Source: Odontocerum albicorne (Eukaryota > Arthropoda > Insecta > Trichoptera > Odontoceridae). Taken from it: a DNA stretch of 64,000 nucleotides. The DNA is taken from the NCBI GenBank assembly GCA_949825065.1, contig OX463864.1:15079327-15143326 (forward strand). Reading direction: 5' to 3'. The notes beneath the pieces were generated by a model. That model searched no databases and was not told where the DNA came from. It worked only from the letters and a program-made list of their open reading frames with translations. The position numbers were made by a program, and so were the translations under genes. Position 1 is the stretch's first letter. Each line of letters starts with the position of its first letter. Positions 1-10,760 of this stretch are shown here, one piece after another.

Positions 1-610
1 GTATGCGATGTATGGGTTAATGTAGCAAAAACTGGAGCAGGTTGATGGATTCTGTTATCTGGACAGTATGTTTACGTGTGATGGGCGAGTTGAACAGGAC
101 ATTAATAGAAGGGTAGCGACAGGGAAAAAGGTAAACGGAACATTTAATTTTATATACAACAGCGCAATACCAACAGTATCAAAAATGATATTACATAATA
201 GTGTGCTCACCTTGCATGGAAGTAAAACTTGGACTTAGCAGAAGAATAAGAGAAAGATTAACGCTGTGGAGATGCGTGGACTAAGAAAATTTATCGAGTG
301 TTAATATTTGAAAGAAGGTGGAATGACGACATCAGAAATGAATGCATGAATAAACTGAATGTTTTAAATAAGGTGAAGAAAGGAGTTTTAAAATGGTTTG
401 GACATATGGAGTGAATGTACGAGTATAAGCAAATACACTAATCAAAATACAAGGTGTGCGAGTAAGAGGTACACCAATGAAGAGGGGCACGTAACTGGGC
501 CCAATGGATTAGATTTTGAAAGAAAGTAAAGTGAGAAGTATGAATAATAGAAGATTGTGCATGATGAGATGTATGAATGTGGAAGAAGCGAAAGTTTTTT
601 GCTTGTCATC
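1..610 (+). pseudogene. Decayed RTE-like LINE 3' region (family A)
   Basis: C-terminal end of a non-LTR retrotransposon reverse transcriptase, beyond the catalytic palm, interrupted by stops and frameshifts. One frame near 50-230 reads CDGRVEQDINRRVATGKK and then HGSKTW, matching the usual 'DGR..DI..RVA.G.K..G' and 'YGSETW' blocks of this LINE type. The downstream DNA keeps a weak form of the 'WFGH.E.M' part. Related fragments lie near 29.2, 33.3, 42.6 and 44.6 kb (+) and 26, 27, 47.5, 48.5, 50.8 and 61 kb (-). The copy is cut by the window start and has no coding capacity. Confidence 0.65.
418..425. other. TACGAGTA: candidate Minos-type excision footprint
   Basis: Exact octamer TA-CGAG-TA. 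Other non-coding copies, in either orientation, start at 747, 2254, 6372, 25325, 27176, 27196, 27589, 30309, 39343, 42878, 44731, 44952, 45845, 46361, 51519, 54947 and 56742. Where a related repeat copy lacks it, it appears as a six-base insertion at TA. See the finding for the reasoning. Confidence 0.5.
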
Positions 611-666
611 TGTTAATAAAAGTGGGTTCGATATATTTACTTTGTAATGAACGAAGCACTCAATGT

Positions 667-921
667 TTATAATTTTTTAAACATTGTTATAAGACACATT
701 GTACCGTTGATAAATAAAAAGCAGGGAAAGGAAACTTCTGGGTGTGTACTCGTATGTAGAAGCTTGTCCAGGCAGTATTTCAACTCGTTCAATGTAATAG
801 CACTCACTACACTATTGGGCAGTCTGTTCCAAGATTCCACAACTCGGTTAGCAAAACAATGTTTCCTTAGATTAATGTGGAATTTCATTTTGGAGAGATT
901 CAACTGATGTGTGACTCTCAA
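667..921 (-). pseudogene. Non-LTR reverse transcriptase C-terminal fragment
   Basis: The minus-strand frame contains FANRVVESWNRLPNSVVSA and then ELKYCLDKLL. This is the 'F..R.V..WN.LP..VV.A....FK..LD' block that ends many CR1- and Jockey-type reverse transcriptases. Nothing upstream of this C-terminal block is recognisable, so it is a 5'-truncated relic. It holds one TACTCGTA footprint-like octamer at 747-754. It is a different lineage from the RTE-like piece to its left. Confidence 0.6.
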
Positions 922-1123
922 ATGTGTGTTTTAGTAATAGGTCATTTATCACATATCTGTGTTAGTTTGCGTACTAGCACTTAGTGGCTACCAATCATAA
1001 ATTAATAGGTTGTCCAGAAAGTTATTTAAACAAATTCAATTCCCACAAAATGCTTGTGGACAGTGGTTTTCGATATTTTCAGTAACTCAGTAATATCTAG
1101 TGTCGTAGAAAGCAGGTTATTCC

Positions 1124-1313
1124 CGATCGAAGTCTTGATTATTTGTCATCAGTAGTAGTCTATATTCCGGAGCAGACACCATCTTCGATCGAAGTCTTGA
1201 TTATTTGTCATCAGTAGTAATCTATATTCCAGAGCAGACACCATTTTCGATCGAAGTCTTGATTATTTGTCATCAGTAGTAATCTATATTCCAGAGCAGA
1301 CACCATCTTCGAT
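1124..1313. repeat. Three tandem copies of a 62-bp unit
   Basis: The unit begins CGATCGAAGTCTTGATTATT and recurs at 1124, 1186 and 1248, with a four-base stub at 1310. Copies differ by only a few substitutions, so this is a recent local tandem triplication. No coding sense. Confidence 0.9.
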
Positions 1314-2060
1314 TGTCGCTTAATCATTACGAAATATTTTAAACCACATTTGACTAACACAATCGCTAATTGCATCGTTACCATACACCCTACATATATA
1401 TGTTTTGGTCTGTGTCGCATTTTTACTTTGCTGTAGCAAAATATCATCAAGCACTAAAAAAATAACTTATTGTGTTTCATCTTTAAAATGACGCAAAAAA
1501 GCCGCAAAACGTTATTTTGGAAGACAATAGTTGAAAAATGTACTTAACAGTTAGATTTCGCAATAACATACATTCAGCACGTTAAGAATGAAGTCAGCAA
1601 CGAAAATTTTGTCCTAACGACATCTAACCGAGAAATATGAAACTTCTTTTAGGAGAGCTAAATATTTGAACACTTTACAAGGGATAAATGTCACGAAACT
1701 AGGTTAAGTAAGTCCTTAGCGAAAAAAATATTAAATGATATTTAAACATAATTATAAGATACATTAATAATAAAAAAACGAAGAACATCATCTGAACACA
1801 ATTAAGCCCGTTACACACAAACCGCTAAGCGTGGTAGAAATGTTTCTTTCTCAAGGTAAAGTCAGAGTTAAGATTGTATCAGAGTTATATTAAGTGAAAT
1901 AGGCGTTAAACCGGCTCGTTAAGGGAGTTATTAAAAAAACAACTAATTTACAAAGTTTCCCTCGCCCAGAGAACGACCGAGAGAAGTTTGCGAACGTGTT
2001 TTCATTAGTTTTTTAAAATATTTCTTCATTTTTTCTTATTTAATTCATGAATAAGGGATG
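1314..2060. other. No recognisable feature
   Basis: AT-rich DNA with no convincing reading frame, repeat or RNA structure that I can identify. Confidence 0.5.
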
Positions 2061-2160
2061 TCATAGTAAATGTGTTCAAAATATGGATTAAACTTTGTGG
2101 AACTCTATATAATAATATTCAATCATAAATTACTTTGTTATTCCACTTAATACATAAATC

Positions 2161-3025
2161 TTTTTTTTTTATTAAGCAAAGTAAATTATTGTACAAACAT
2201 TTGTCAAGGCTTTATACCCATATACAAATTTATTACTTAACTAATCTTAATTATACTCGTATGTTATAATTTATGAACTTAATCTTATTTTCCTACACAT
2301 CATTTTATTTTATTTATTCAATCTTAATATATGAGATCTTAGAAATAATTAACACCTACATACTACTTATAACTAGATAACAATTCTTACACTAATTATT
2401 TAGCAAAAACAAGTCCACTCGTTCAGGCTACTGGTATTCCATCACATTCACTCAGACCTTGGTCGTCCCAGCTAATACTGTAGGTGGAATAGTCAGACAA
2501 CAGATAATGCTTCGGGAGCTTGTGCTTATAACGAAAGGGTAGGTCGGATTTACTCTCATAAGCCCCTAGGGCAGCGACTAAGGGATTGTTGTGATTTTGT
2601 TGGCTTTTATAGAACTTCACGGTCCAAGCGAGGATGTGGTGTTCTAGGGTTTCTTCTCGCTGTTCGGATTGAAGTCGGGTAAGATTTGTTCTGGGATGGG
2701 TGTTAAAAGATATCTTGAATGCATTGCTCTGCACTCTCTGGAGTTTCAGGTGATCCGTGTAGCTCACACTACCCCAAACGGGTGCAGCATAAGTCAAGAT
2801 AGGACGAATAAGGGTTTTATAGAGGAGTAGCTTATTTTTGGGTGAAAGGAAGCTGCGTCGATGAAATATCGAACTGATAGCCCCTATGCCCTTGTGACCC
2901 TTCTGTCTGATGGTATTCAAATGGGTTTTCCACGTCAGTCGCCGGTCAAGGTGCAGGTCGAGGTATTTAACTACGTCCTGCCACTCAACCAGGCAACCAA
3001 CGATGAATAAAGGCATCGACGGCGA
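2161..3025 (-). mobile_element. 5'-truncated Jockey-type LINE with target duplication
   Basis: The minus-strand element ends in poly(A), seen as T-run 2161-2171, after a ~250-bp 3' UTR. It is flanked by a 12-bp direct repeat, AATACATAAATC at 2149-2160 and AATACATTAATC at 3026-3037 (11 of 12 match). The flanks join into family X, which defines the empty site. A shorter copy of the same tail is at 43107-43507. Relative to that copy, this one has six extra bases (CTCGTA) at 2256-2261. Confidence 0.85.
2423..3016 (-). pseudogene. Jockey reverse transcriptase, C-terminal ~197 residues
   Basis: The open frame encodes the region after the catalytic palm of a Jockey-clade reverse transcriptase. Diagnostic blocks in order are VKYLDLHLDRRLTWKTHLN (residues ~16-34), NKLLLYKTLIRPILTYAAPV (~61-80) and KLQRVQSNAFK (~91-101). 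A full protein would be roughly 900 residues with endonuclease and palm domains; both are missing because target-primed integration stopped early. The first methionine lies in the truncated part and is not a true start. The frame is uninterrupted, so the insertion is fairly young, but it cannot encode a working enzyme. Confidence 0.85.
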
Positions 3026-3247
3026 AATACATTAATCTCAGCTACACGTATTTTTTCTACATACATACTTCAAAGCTCAAGATTCTATTCAGGCGAAATT
3101 ATCCCGGTTTTTCACACACATACACACACTTCCGATGAAACATGACAATCGTTAGACCCAAGTATCGCTCTCGTAACGAACCGGGATCATTGAGCCTCAA
3201 AATAGGAGATAGAAATACGGGGATTAATGTAATTAGTAATTAACAAT

Positions 3248-3614
<367 letters not shown>

Positions 3615-3638
3615 AATTTATAACAATGCAAATGCTTA

Positions 3639-4203
3639 TAAAGGGTCTTCCGAATTGAGTGGTTTTTTTAATTCTATTTTTTTGTAATTCTTGAATAAAA
3701 CACACAATTTGTTTTGATTTCAAAAAAAATATTGGTCATTGAAGTATAATATATGACATTTAAACACAAAAAAACAATATCCGCCAAATGCCCCTCTCTT
3801 GCGGCTCCACAGATGTCCACTCTTTTGTCAAAATTTTCGATGACATTTTGGTATAATTGCGGTTCTAACTCACCAATAACGCGAATAATTTCGTCATTCA
3901 GCTCAGGAATTGATCGGGGGTCATTCTTATAGACTTGGCTTTTCACGTAACCCCAGAGAAAATAGTCCAACGGTGTAAGATCATATGATCTTGATGGCCA
4001 ATTAACATCACCGTTTCCGGAGATTACAAAAAATAAAATAAAATTCTCAATTTGAAAGCGTTGTTGTATTGTATTCGACTCTTATTTTATAAATGTCATA
4101 CACTACACCTCTCAAATGACACAAGCCCCAGACAAGTTCGCGACGCCATCTGTGTTTTATCCAAGAATTTAAAAAAAACGCTCAATTTGAAAGATCCTTT
4201 ATA
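3639..4203 (-). mobile_element. Internally deleted IS630/Tc1-mariner-type element
   Basis: Inverted ends near 3639-3672 and 4170-4203 share AAAGGRTCTT, AATTGAG and a T/A run; beside TA this fits a TA-targeting superfamily. At ~565 bp it is far shorter than an autonomous element. Only the 3' third of a transposase remains, joined to the 5' non-coding end. Confidence 0.7.
3674..3970 (-). pseudogene. Transposase C-terminus, IS630-like type
   Basis: The frame starts MDYFLWGYVKSQVYKNDPRS and continues to ENFDKRVDICGAAREGHLAD. The 'P.D.FLWG..K..VY' block follows the last catalytic acidic residue in insect IS630/Tc1-mariner transposases, and 'NV..NF..R...C....G.HL.D..F' is the usual end. The first two catalytic aspartates and the helix-turn-helix are absent. 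A similar relic lies at 9144-9320. No activity is possible from this copy. Confidence 0.7.
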
Positions 4204-4254
4204 TATTTTAATGTAAGACAAAGTTTACAAGTTAAAAGCAGAAAGGCGAATTAA

Positions 4255-4330
4255 CGAGTATGATAATAACGAAATGAAGAATTATATAGCGCCGTTTAGA
4301 GAGCAAAGTCTAAGGGCACCCTCGTACTCG
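4255..4330 (+). repeat. Dispersed repeat family R
   Basis: Carries TATAGCGCCGTTTAGAGAGC followed by an 'aagggc' block. Related copies are at 16050-16106 plus 19082-19130 (split by a hAT), 19180-19370, 59010-59100 and 59345-59450. The class is unknown. GTTTAGAG within it served as a hAT target at least once. Confidence 0.6.
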
Positions 4331-4540
4331 GGATTCAAATCCACTATTAATTATTGACAGAATAAAAATATGTTAAGCAAAACAAATATATATAAGTTGG
4401 GTGTAAAGATAGGAAGTTAGTGAATGGCCGCAGTAATTAGATAAAATACTTCCCCGCATCTGCATACGTTCAGAAAAAAACATATTTGGTAAGAAAACCG
4501 CACAAAACTTACCAAGGGAAGATGAACTACAAAGAAACCT

Positions 4541-4730
4541 TTTTTTTTAACCTGGCGAGTTTATTGCCATGTGGCAATCTCTTCCAACCAACCAGAAAGA
4601 TGTTTTAATAGGCCCTAAGTGAAAACCAGACTTGAATCCTATTTTTTTTAAATCTGGGTTCCAGCGGGGATCGAACCCGCAACCTCCGGATTGGCAGACA
4701 AGTGTCTTACCACCAGGCCACGGAGGTCGT
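4541..4730 (-). mobile_element. SINE1, full length
   Basis: On the minus strand it starts ACGACCTCCGTGGCC with an A-box-like TGGCCTGGTGG and a B box GGTTCGATCCC, as in tRNA-derived pol III promoters. A ~100-bp body follows, ending in 'TGGTTGGAAGAGATTGCCAC', 'CGCCAGGTT' and poly(A). The tail matches the CR1-like LINE 3' end. It is not a functional tRNA because the body continues without acceptor-stem closure. Confidence 0.88.
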
Positions 4731-4739
4731 CTTTGTAGA

Positions 4740-5110
4740 TATTCAGATATGTGATAGTAACACATTCGGATTTAGATGTAGTGTAGGTATCAGTATTTCG
4801 TTCACATCTGATGTCATTATAAACCAAGTATATTTTTTTAAATTACAGAAATAAAATTATATATTTTATTGTTCATCAACGATAACATACAATGTACCTT
4901 ACAAAATTATAAAAAGAAAAGTTACATGTACTTTATCACAATATTTATATAATTATTTTTAAATTAAAGAATGAAAACAATCATAACAATTTAACATAAC
5001 TAAATAAAACGATAACGAAACAGTTAAAATAATACAATACATAAGTAAGGAAGTACACGAGACAACATGATTAGAAAAATATTAAAATTTAGTAATATAC
5101 ACAGTTGATC
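4740..5110. other. AT-rich, no recognisable feature
   Basis: Low-complexity AT-rich sequence; no frame, structure or repeat match seen. Confidence 0.4.
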
Positions 5111-5239
5111 ACGCGATATGGGGTCATCTCCAGTCAGCTGCCCGCACCTCAACAAAACAATTTAGCGTGAATGCAAAAAGAATAATACTGTACCAATTCA
5201 ATTCTTCATGAACTCTGCAATCAGTCTCCTTTAATAGGT

Positions 5240-5580
5240 TAATTTTTGGTTTAACTTTGGTTTTTGTTTTTATTCTTATGATTGTGTGCGGTATATTATG
5301 GGATGAACAGGTTTGGTCTTTCTGGAGTGATGATGTGTGAAGAGTTTGATTCCGCATGATGTTTCCAGTTGTAGTTGAGTGTCACTGTTTGTCAGGTTGA
5401 TGAGAACGTGCAACGGGGTTTTGTTTTTGTGTAATCAAAAATCGGAAAGAAGTATCGATTTATTTTTTCATGCTAAATATCCTCAGTGAGATACAGGCAA
5501 AAGCCTAGTTTACTGGGGATACGACAAATGAAAGGCGACAAACCCAGATCCATTAAAATAATGTATGTCCAAATTAAATT
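5240..5580 (-). repeat. Dispersed repeat family G (minus copy)
   Basis: The reverse complement of this segment matches 26190-26480, sharing 'ATCCCCAGTAAACTAGG', 'CTCACTGAGGATATTTAGCA', 'CATGAAAAAATAAATCGATA' and 'CACGTTCTCATCAACCTG'. A third copy is at 37545-37915. Class unknown; no terminal repeats or reading frame recognised. Confidence 0.7.
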
Positions 5581-5773
5581 ACCTGTTGTTTTTTCGCAAA
5601 TTATGTATATTTCTTGTCATGTGTAATAATAAATAAAAAATAAATAGACTATGGAAAAATATATCGGAAATCTCAGCTAATTAATTTCTCAAAAGAGGCA
5701 TTCTATGTATAGGGGAATTTTTATTTGTTGTTGAAAAGAACTTTGTTTACAATAGAAATTAGCTCTATAGAAG

Positions 5774-6550
5774 ATATTGAAAAAGCTAAGCAATTCAGGA
5801 TAATTAAATTAGAATTGATGAATTTATGTAGAATAAGTAAATCATTATTCTTTTACACTGAGGTATAAATTCAATGTTTGTTCAAGATAGTTATAATTAA
5901 TGCTTATCATAGAAATGCTCAATTTTAAGTAAATAAATCTCAAAAACACTGAAGGAATTCTAATATTGAAAAAGCTAAGCAATTCTGGACAATTTAATTA
6001 GAAATGATGAATTTATGTAGAACAAGTTAATAATTCAATATTATTATTTTATCCAGAGGTATAAATTCAATGATTGTTCGAGATAGTAATATAGTAATTA
6101 ATGCTTATTATATAAATTCTCAATTTTAAGTAAATAAATCTCAAAAACACTGAAGGAACTCGAATATTGAAAAAACTAAGCAATTCAGGATAAATTAATT
6201 ATAAATGATTAATTTATATAGAATAAGTTAATAATTCAATATTATTATTTTATTCAGACGTATAAATACAATGTTTGTCCGAGATAGTTAATAATCAATG
6301 CTTATTATAGAAATGCCCAATTTTAAATCAATAAATTTCAAAAACACTGAAGTGCGCTGAAGGAGCTCTTATACTCGTATTGAAAAAGCTAAGCAATTCA
6401 GGACAATTTAATTAGAATTGATGATTTTGTGTGAAATAAGTCAATCATTCAATTTTCTTCATTTACTTAGAGGTAATAAATTCTATCTTCATTCGAGATA
6501 ATTTCAGTTATAGGAATGTCCAGTTTAAAGGTAATAAATCTCAAAAATTT
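5774..6550. repeat. Four diverged tandem copies of a ~190-215-bp unit
   Basis: Units begin with ATATTGAAAAAGCTAAGCAA at ~5774, 5963, 6164 and 6378, and each ends 'AATAAATCTCAAAAACACTG'. They differ by indels and many substitutions, so the array is old. The last unit contains TACTCGTA (6372-6379) where the others read simply TATT. Confidence 0.8.
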
Positions 6551-6553
6551 ACG

Positions 6554-6769
6554 CTATACCCTTTCTACCCCGCTTATATGAACATCATAACGATGGAACC
6601 AAACAGTGGAATTATATTCAAGCCGAATATGCACTATTGAAGTATACGACATTCTAAATGTCTTTATAGAAGAAAAAATCTTGGATATCCTCAAAATAAA
6701 TCCCAACATTCTCATGGATTTATCACATAAATATACCATTAATGTGGGCAACAAAGGACAACTGAGCAA
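6554..6769 (-). pseudogene. Non-LTR reverse transcriptase fragment
   Basis: The frame contains MLGFILRISKIFSSIKTFRM and then IVHIRLEYNSTVWFHRY and ISGVERV. This matches the 'LGFI.R....F.....L..LY..LVRP.LEY.S..W.P......I...E.VQ' stretch after the palm in CR1/Jockey/I-type LINEs. A short isolated relic with no element ends visible. Confidence 0.65.
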
Positions 6770-6779
6770 GCATTAAATA

Positions 6780-7905
6780 TTGGGTGTTAAAATAAGTTGT
6801 GTCCGTTTTTTTTTTTCAATTTAAAAATGAGCACCAAAAGTAAAACAAAATGGTAAAGGTTATACGTCATTCGAAAGAAAATTTTCTGCACTACAAGTTA
6901 TAGTGTTTGCTTTTACGTTACACATATCATTTTATTTGATTACAAGCCTTCAAAATGGAATGTCAAGTAGACGAAAGTGAGCATTTTCGACACCCCCTTC
7001 TGTTCGCGTTCAATCGAGGGAATAAAGCTGCCAAAGCTGCTCGCGATATTTGCGAAGTGTACGGTGAAGATGCTATGAATTAAAGGACAGCTCGGCGATG
7101 GTTTTTGCGTTTCAAAGACGGTAATTTCTACCTGAAAGACATGAAGCGTTCCGGACGACTAGTGGACTTCGATGAGGACCGTTTAAACCATATTATTCAT
7201 GAAGGTCCCCTTCAAACCACCGCAGAATTGGCTGAACAGATAAATTGTAGTCACATGACTGTATACCGCCATCTTGAATCAATGGGCAAAGTCCAGAATA
7301 TCGGCGCTTGGGTTCCACATGTTTTGAGTGAAAACAACAAAAATCAACGTTCGACAATTTCTGCTGGTTTGCTCGCACGTCATCGAGCTACACATGGCCA
7401 CAAGCAAAGATTCCTTTGCCGCATCATTACTGGTGATGAAAAATGGTTTGAAAATGATGATGAAAAATGTTTGAAGGGGATCTTCATGAATAATATGGTT
7501 TAAACGGTCCTCATCGAAGTCTACTGGTCGTCCGAAACGCTTCATGTATTTCAGGTCGAAATAACCGTCTTTGAAACGCAAAAACTATCGCCGAGCTGTC
7601 CTTTAATTCATAGCATCTTCACCGTACACTTCGCAAATATCGCGAGCAGCTTTGGCAGCTTTGTTCCCTCGATTGAACGCGAACAGAAAGAGGTGTCAAA
7701 AATGCTCACTTTCGTCTACTTGACATTCCATTTTGAAGGCTTGTTATCAAATAAAATAATATATGTAACGTAAAAGCAAACACAATATCTTGTAGAGCAG
7801 AAAATTTTCTTTCGAATGACGTATATAACCTTTACCATTTTGTTTTACTTTTGGTGCTCATTTTTAAATTGAAAAAAAAAACGGACACAACATGTTAACA
7901 CCCAA
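6780..7905 (+). mobile_element. Fold-back mariner with two 5' ends
   Basis: TA (6778-6779 and 7906-7907) flanks an element that begins TTGGGTGTTAAAATAAGTTG and ends with its inverted partner. The inverted repeats are not short: bases 6780-7217 and 7469-7905 (438 and 437 bp) are near-complete reverse complements around a 251-bp loop. The left arm plus loop encode the first half of a mariner transposase; the right arm is a second, inverted 5' half in place of the normal 3' half. The transcript would fold into a long hairpin. A lone copy of the same end is at 8096-8178. Confidence 0.85.
6955..7468 (+). pseudogene. Mariner transposase N-terminal half
   Basis: Starting at ATG 6955 the frame reads MECQVDESEHF, then AAKAARDICEVYGEDAMN, a TAA stop, then RTARRWFLRFKDGNF, LAEQINCSHMTVYRHL and GKVQNIGAWVPHVLSE, and reaches ITGDEKWFEN with the first catalytic aspartate. 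These are the paired helix-turn-helix and linker of mariner transposases (intact length ~345 residues). The second and third catalytic aspartates are absent because the inverted arm replaces them. The same in-frame stop (AMN*RTAR) is in the right arm, so the stop existed before the arm was duplicated. Confidence 0.85.
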
Positions 7906-7934
7906 TACATTCAGCACTTTTTTTAATAAAGAAG

Positions 7935-8085
7935 CAACAAACAATACGTCGTTCTTTACTGTCCATGCATTGAGACTCTGGAACCAATTACAAACTAATG
8001 TTAGACTCGTTCCGTTATTTGCGAGTTTTAATGAGCGACCGAAAACCTCTTAATTTATTTACTTTTGTCAGATTTTGATGAGATT
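7935..8085 (+). mobile_element. CR1-like LINE 3' fragment, decayed
   Basis: Carries CGTCGTTCTTTACTGTCCAT, 'GAGACTCTGGAACCAATTAC' and a degraded 'TTACTTTTGTC' tail, matching the CR1-like tails at 41200, 36840 and 35520. Wedged between the fold-back mariner and a stray mariner end. Confidence 0.7.
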
Positions 8086-8095
8086 TCCACCTGGA

Positions 8096-8178
8096 AATAT
8101 GCTTTCCATTTTGTTCTACTTTTGGTGCTCATTTTTAAATTTGGAAAAAAACGGACACAACTTATGTTAACACCTAAT
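8096..8178 (-). mobile_element. Solo end of the same mariner family
   Basis: Matches the right end of the fold-back mariner: TTTTGGTGCTCATTTTTAAA, then ACGGACACAA and TGTTAACACCTAA before TA. Only ~80 bp remain. Confidence 0.75.
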
Positions 8179-8179
8179 A

Positions 8180-9000
8180 CAATCCAGGCCACGAATTTGC
8201 GATACTCGCAAAATGGATGTTTCATTGTATAAAGTTAATATATGAGAGTTGCTTATTGTATAGTCATAACATTGAAAGGTGTTTCTACCACGTATAAGGA
8301 AAATTAAGATTAATTGAAAAGGTTAGCGAATATAATACGATTTGTCACCCATAGTACAAAAAGGAAATTTGTTTCACTTCGAAAGCGTGTATGGCCTACA
8401 AAATAAACCACATCCATATTCAACGAGAAAACCTTCATGTTTCTACACTAATCATCCGTTGCCCAAATAAGCGTATTCAAAAACACTTCAACGTGTCCGA
8501 CTAATAATTTCCGACTAGCCCTATCAGCATACAGCTCAAGGAGACACTTTACAAAAAAAAGGTAAGCACATAAATCGGAAATAAAATTTGTAGCATACTA
8601 ATCCTCAAACATTTTGATATAGTCTCATTTAATATTAAATCCGATTGGTCCGTGTGAGAAAGGCATTTGGACAACCTATATTTACGAGCCGCCATTTTTG
8701 AACTGCCCATCTATAAAATTACAATGCTGTACATACTTACACGAAATATTAAAATGTTATACGGTCTGCCGTGAACAAAAAGTGGAAGCTTTCTATATCG
8801 TGCCACGCTGAGGTCATTAGGAACAAACATAGTATTTTTTATAAAGCTCCTTCATGGACGATTGTTCTACATTTTGTTACAAAATGTATACGAGAAAGGT
8901 GACAATGATTTAAGTTTTTATGTACAAACTAGAAAAAAATACACAACAGGTCCATTTATAATATCCGATTTTAAGGACGGCACTTTTTATTATAACCAAT
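8180..9000. other. No recognisable feature
   Basis: Mixed-composition DNA without a convincing frame, repeat match or structure. Confidence 0.4.
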
Positions 9001-9143
9001 ATATGGAACAGGGTGTTCCAAAAAATATATACACACTTTGAATGATTATATATTAAGCATTTGTTAAGGTATATCTAAGATTAAAACTCCAAATTATAGA
9101 AAAGAAATATATTTTATTTAGTTATCGCAAGTCCTCAAATTGA

Positions 9144-9320
9144 TTACCGTTCTGATTCATGCACTGCTGATAACATGGAATCGCAGACATCACGAACAAT
9201 TTGTTTTAGTATTTAGGCGCATTGTCTTTCAATGGCTGCTTTCGATTCATTAACTGTTGCCATTTTTGTACCATGCACTTGATATTTGATGACACCCCAC
9301 AAAAAAAATCCATTGACGTT
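9144..9320 (-). pseudogene. IS630/Tc1-type transposase relic
   Basis: The minus frame reads NVNGFFLWGVIKYQVHG, then ESKAAIERQCA, a stop, and QIVRDVCDSMLSAVHESER. 'FFLWG.IK..V' followed by a helical region and 'V..S......E' is the C-terminal pattern of insect IS630-like transposases. It holds an internal stop. The segment GGGTGTTCCAAAAAATATAT near 9010 may be the matching element end. Distinct in sequence from the relic at 3674-3970. Confidence 0.6.
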
Positions 9321-9472
9321 TTTTGTGGGAACTCATCCAGATTTTCCAGAAACTTTTTGATTTTTTCCATTAATCTGGATCATTTTCAACGAGGATTTGA
9401 ATTGCCTTTTCAAAGCGTAAAAAAGCGTGGTCTAAATTCCTCCGTGTTAATTGTCGATAAATCTTTGTTTTA

Positions 9473-9785
9473 TCTTCCGTGTCGCTAAAGGGAGGAACTT
9501 TGTTTTGTCTTCCATGTAGCTTAAGGGTGGAACTTTGTTTGTCTTCCATGTCGCTAAAGGGAGGGACTTTGTTTTGTCTTCCATGTAGCTTAAGGGTGGA
9601 ACTTTGTTTGTCTTCCGTTTAGCTTAAGGGTGGAACTTTGTTTTGTCTTCCGTTTAGCTTAAGGGTGGAACTTTGTTTTGTCTTCCGTGTCGCTAAAGGC
9701 TGGAACTTTGTTTTGTCTTCCGTGTCGCTAAAGGGTGGGACTTTGTTTTGTATTCCGTGTCTTTAAAGGGTGGAACTTTGTTGAA
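9473..9785. repeat. 34-35-bp minisatellite, about nine units
   Basis: TCTTCCRTGTMGCTWAAGGG units start at 9473, 9508, 9542, 9577, 9611, 9646, 9681, 9716 and 9751, each followed by TGGAACTTTGTTTTG. Two variants (TGTCGCTAAAGG and TGTAGCTTAAGG) alternate in part of the array, which suggests two-unit amplification steps. Confidence 0.95.
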
Positions 9786-10119
9786 CATGAAGGCCAAGGC
9801 AGTTGGTCTCCAGGTGACATGTTTTCCGAGAGTTTCATCCAGTCGTCAAGTGTTTTGTCTTTCCATTTCAGAAAACGCGCTTTATCTGGAGGAATCGTCA
9901 GATCTTCTCTCCATGAAACTTTTCCTTAATTTAAATATCGGTATTGCTGGTTGATGACCATGCAAGGGATGGGGTGTCTTGGATCTTGGGCTTGTTTTTT
10001 TTCTTTCTATTGTATTTCAACTGTAACATTTCTACGGATCTCAGGTGGGTTGATACCGATAAATTGATCTTACTTGAAAATCCTTGCTGGAATCGCCCCT
10101 CCCGCGATACATCATCGAA

Positions 10120-10760
10120 CTGCGATCCACATTGAGAAAGCTGTTCAAGAGAGGGACCCACACCACTTCATCTACAGGCACTAGAAGCAGGGCCAAAGAC
10201 TAAAATTTAGGAGTTCCATAACCCCCACCATATGTCTGACTGTTCCCGTGTCGACGTGGAGAGCGGAACAGGCCACAAGAATGCCTGACGAATGGCGGGG
10301 GGGTATGTGGAGAGCCTCCATCCTGGAAGATACCTCGACGCAGTGCGTGGAAGAGCCTGTACAGACTCCGCACAAAGAAGGGTCGATCCCGGGACAATCT
10401 AGTCAACTGGGAGGGATTCAGAAGGCCCTGCATGCGCATGAGGCGAGCTGCAAAACACCGACCACCTTTTCACGTGCGGTCTCTGTTAAATGTGGCGAGC
10501 GATAGCTGTGTTGCTTTCACCAATCATTGGGGAGAATTTCAACACTTCCGATACGATGAAAAGGAAGACTTAAAAAAAGTTCAATGGTTGCAATGTCTCC
10601 TTAAGTCTAAAGCCATGGTGAGCGCAGATTGGGGGCAGAGCGCAATAAAGTAATAACGTGTGATTAGGCACACGATGCGGCGCACACCACGAGACAAGTT
10701 CCGGGAACCGGCGCGCCGTGCCTCGGGCCTCCTGAGTCTAGCGCTTCACAACACACAACA
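10120..10760. other. GC-rich island of unknown origin
   Basis: Clearly richer in G+C than its surroundings, with a 258-base open frame at 10248-10505 (+) and overlapping frames on the other strand. I recognise no domain in any frame, and no other part of the window matches it. It could be an old LINE coding segment, a host exon or regulatory DNA. Confidence 0.4.

Larger units (their letters stand above)
2061..3180 (-). repeat. Penelope-like repeat (family X), split by a Jockey insertion
   Basis: The outer parts 2061-2160 and 3026-3180 join into one repeat that matches copies at 13740-13930 and 52490-52640. Shared blocks are TTACTTTGTTATTCCACT, then TTAAT plus a degraded CACGTGT, then CAGGCGAAAT and CCCGGTTT. 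On the minus strand the CTGAAGA block is mutated to CTGAATAGA. The family has hammerhead-like features in its better copies. Confidence 0.6.

Noticed and set aside
7279..7581. 100-codon minus-strand frame as a separate transposase
   Set aside because: It is the inverted right arm of the fold-back mariner read into the loop, not an independent gene.
9473..9785. CRISPR-like array
   Set aside because: Units are contiguous with no unique spacers, in eukaryotic DNA: a minisatellite. The same holds for 49422-50775.
10248..10505. 85-codon frame in the GC-rich island as a gene
   Set aside because: Overlapping open frames on both strands are expected from composition; no domain recognised.
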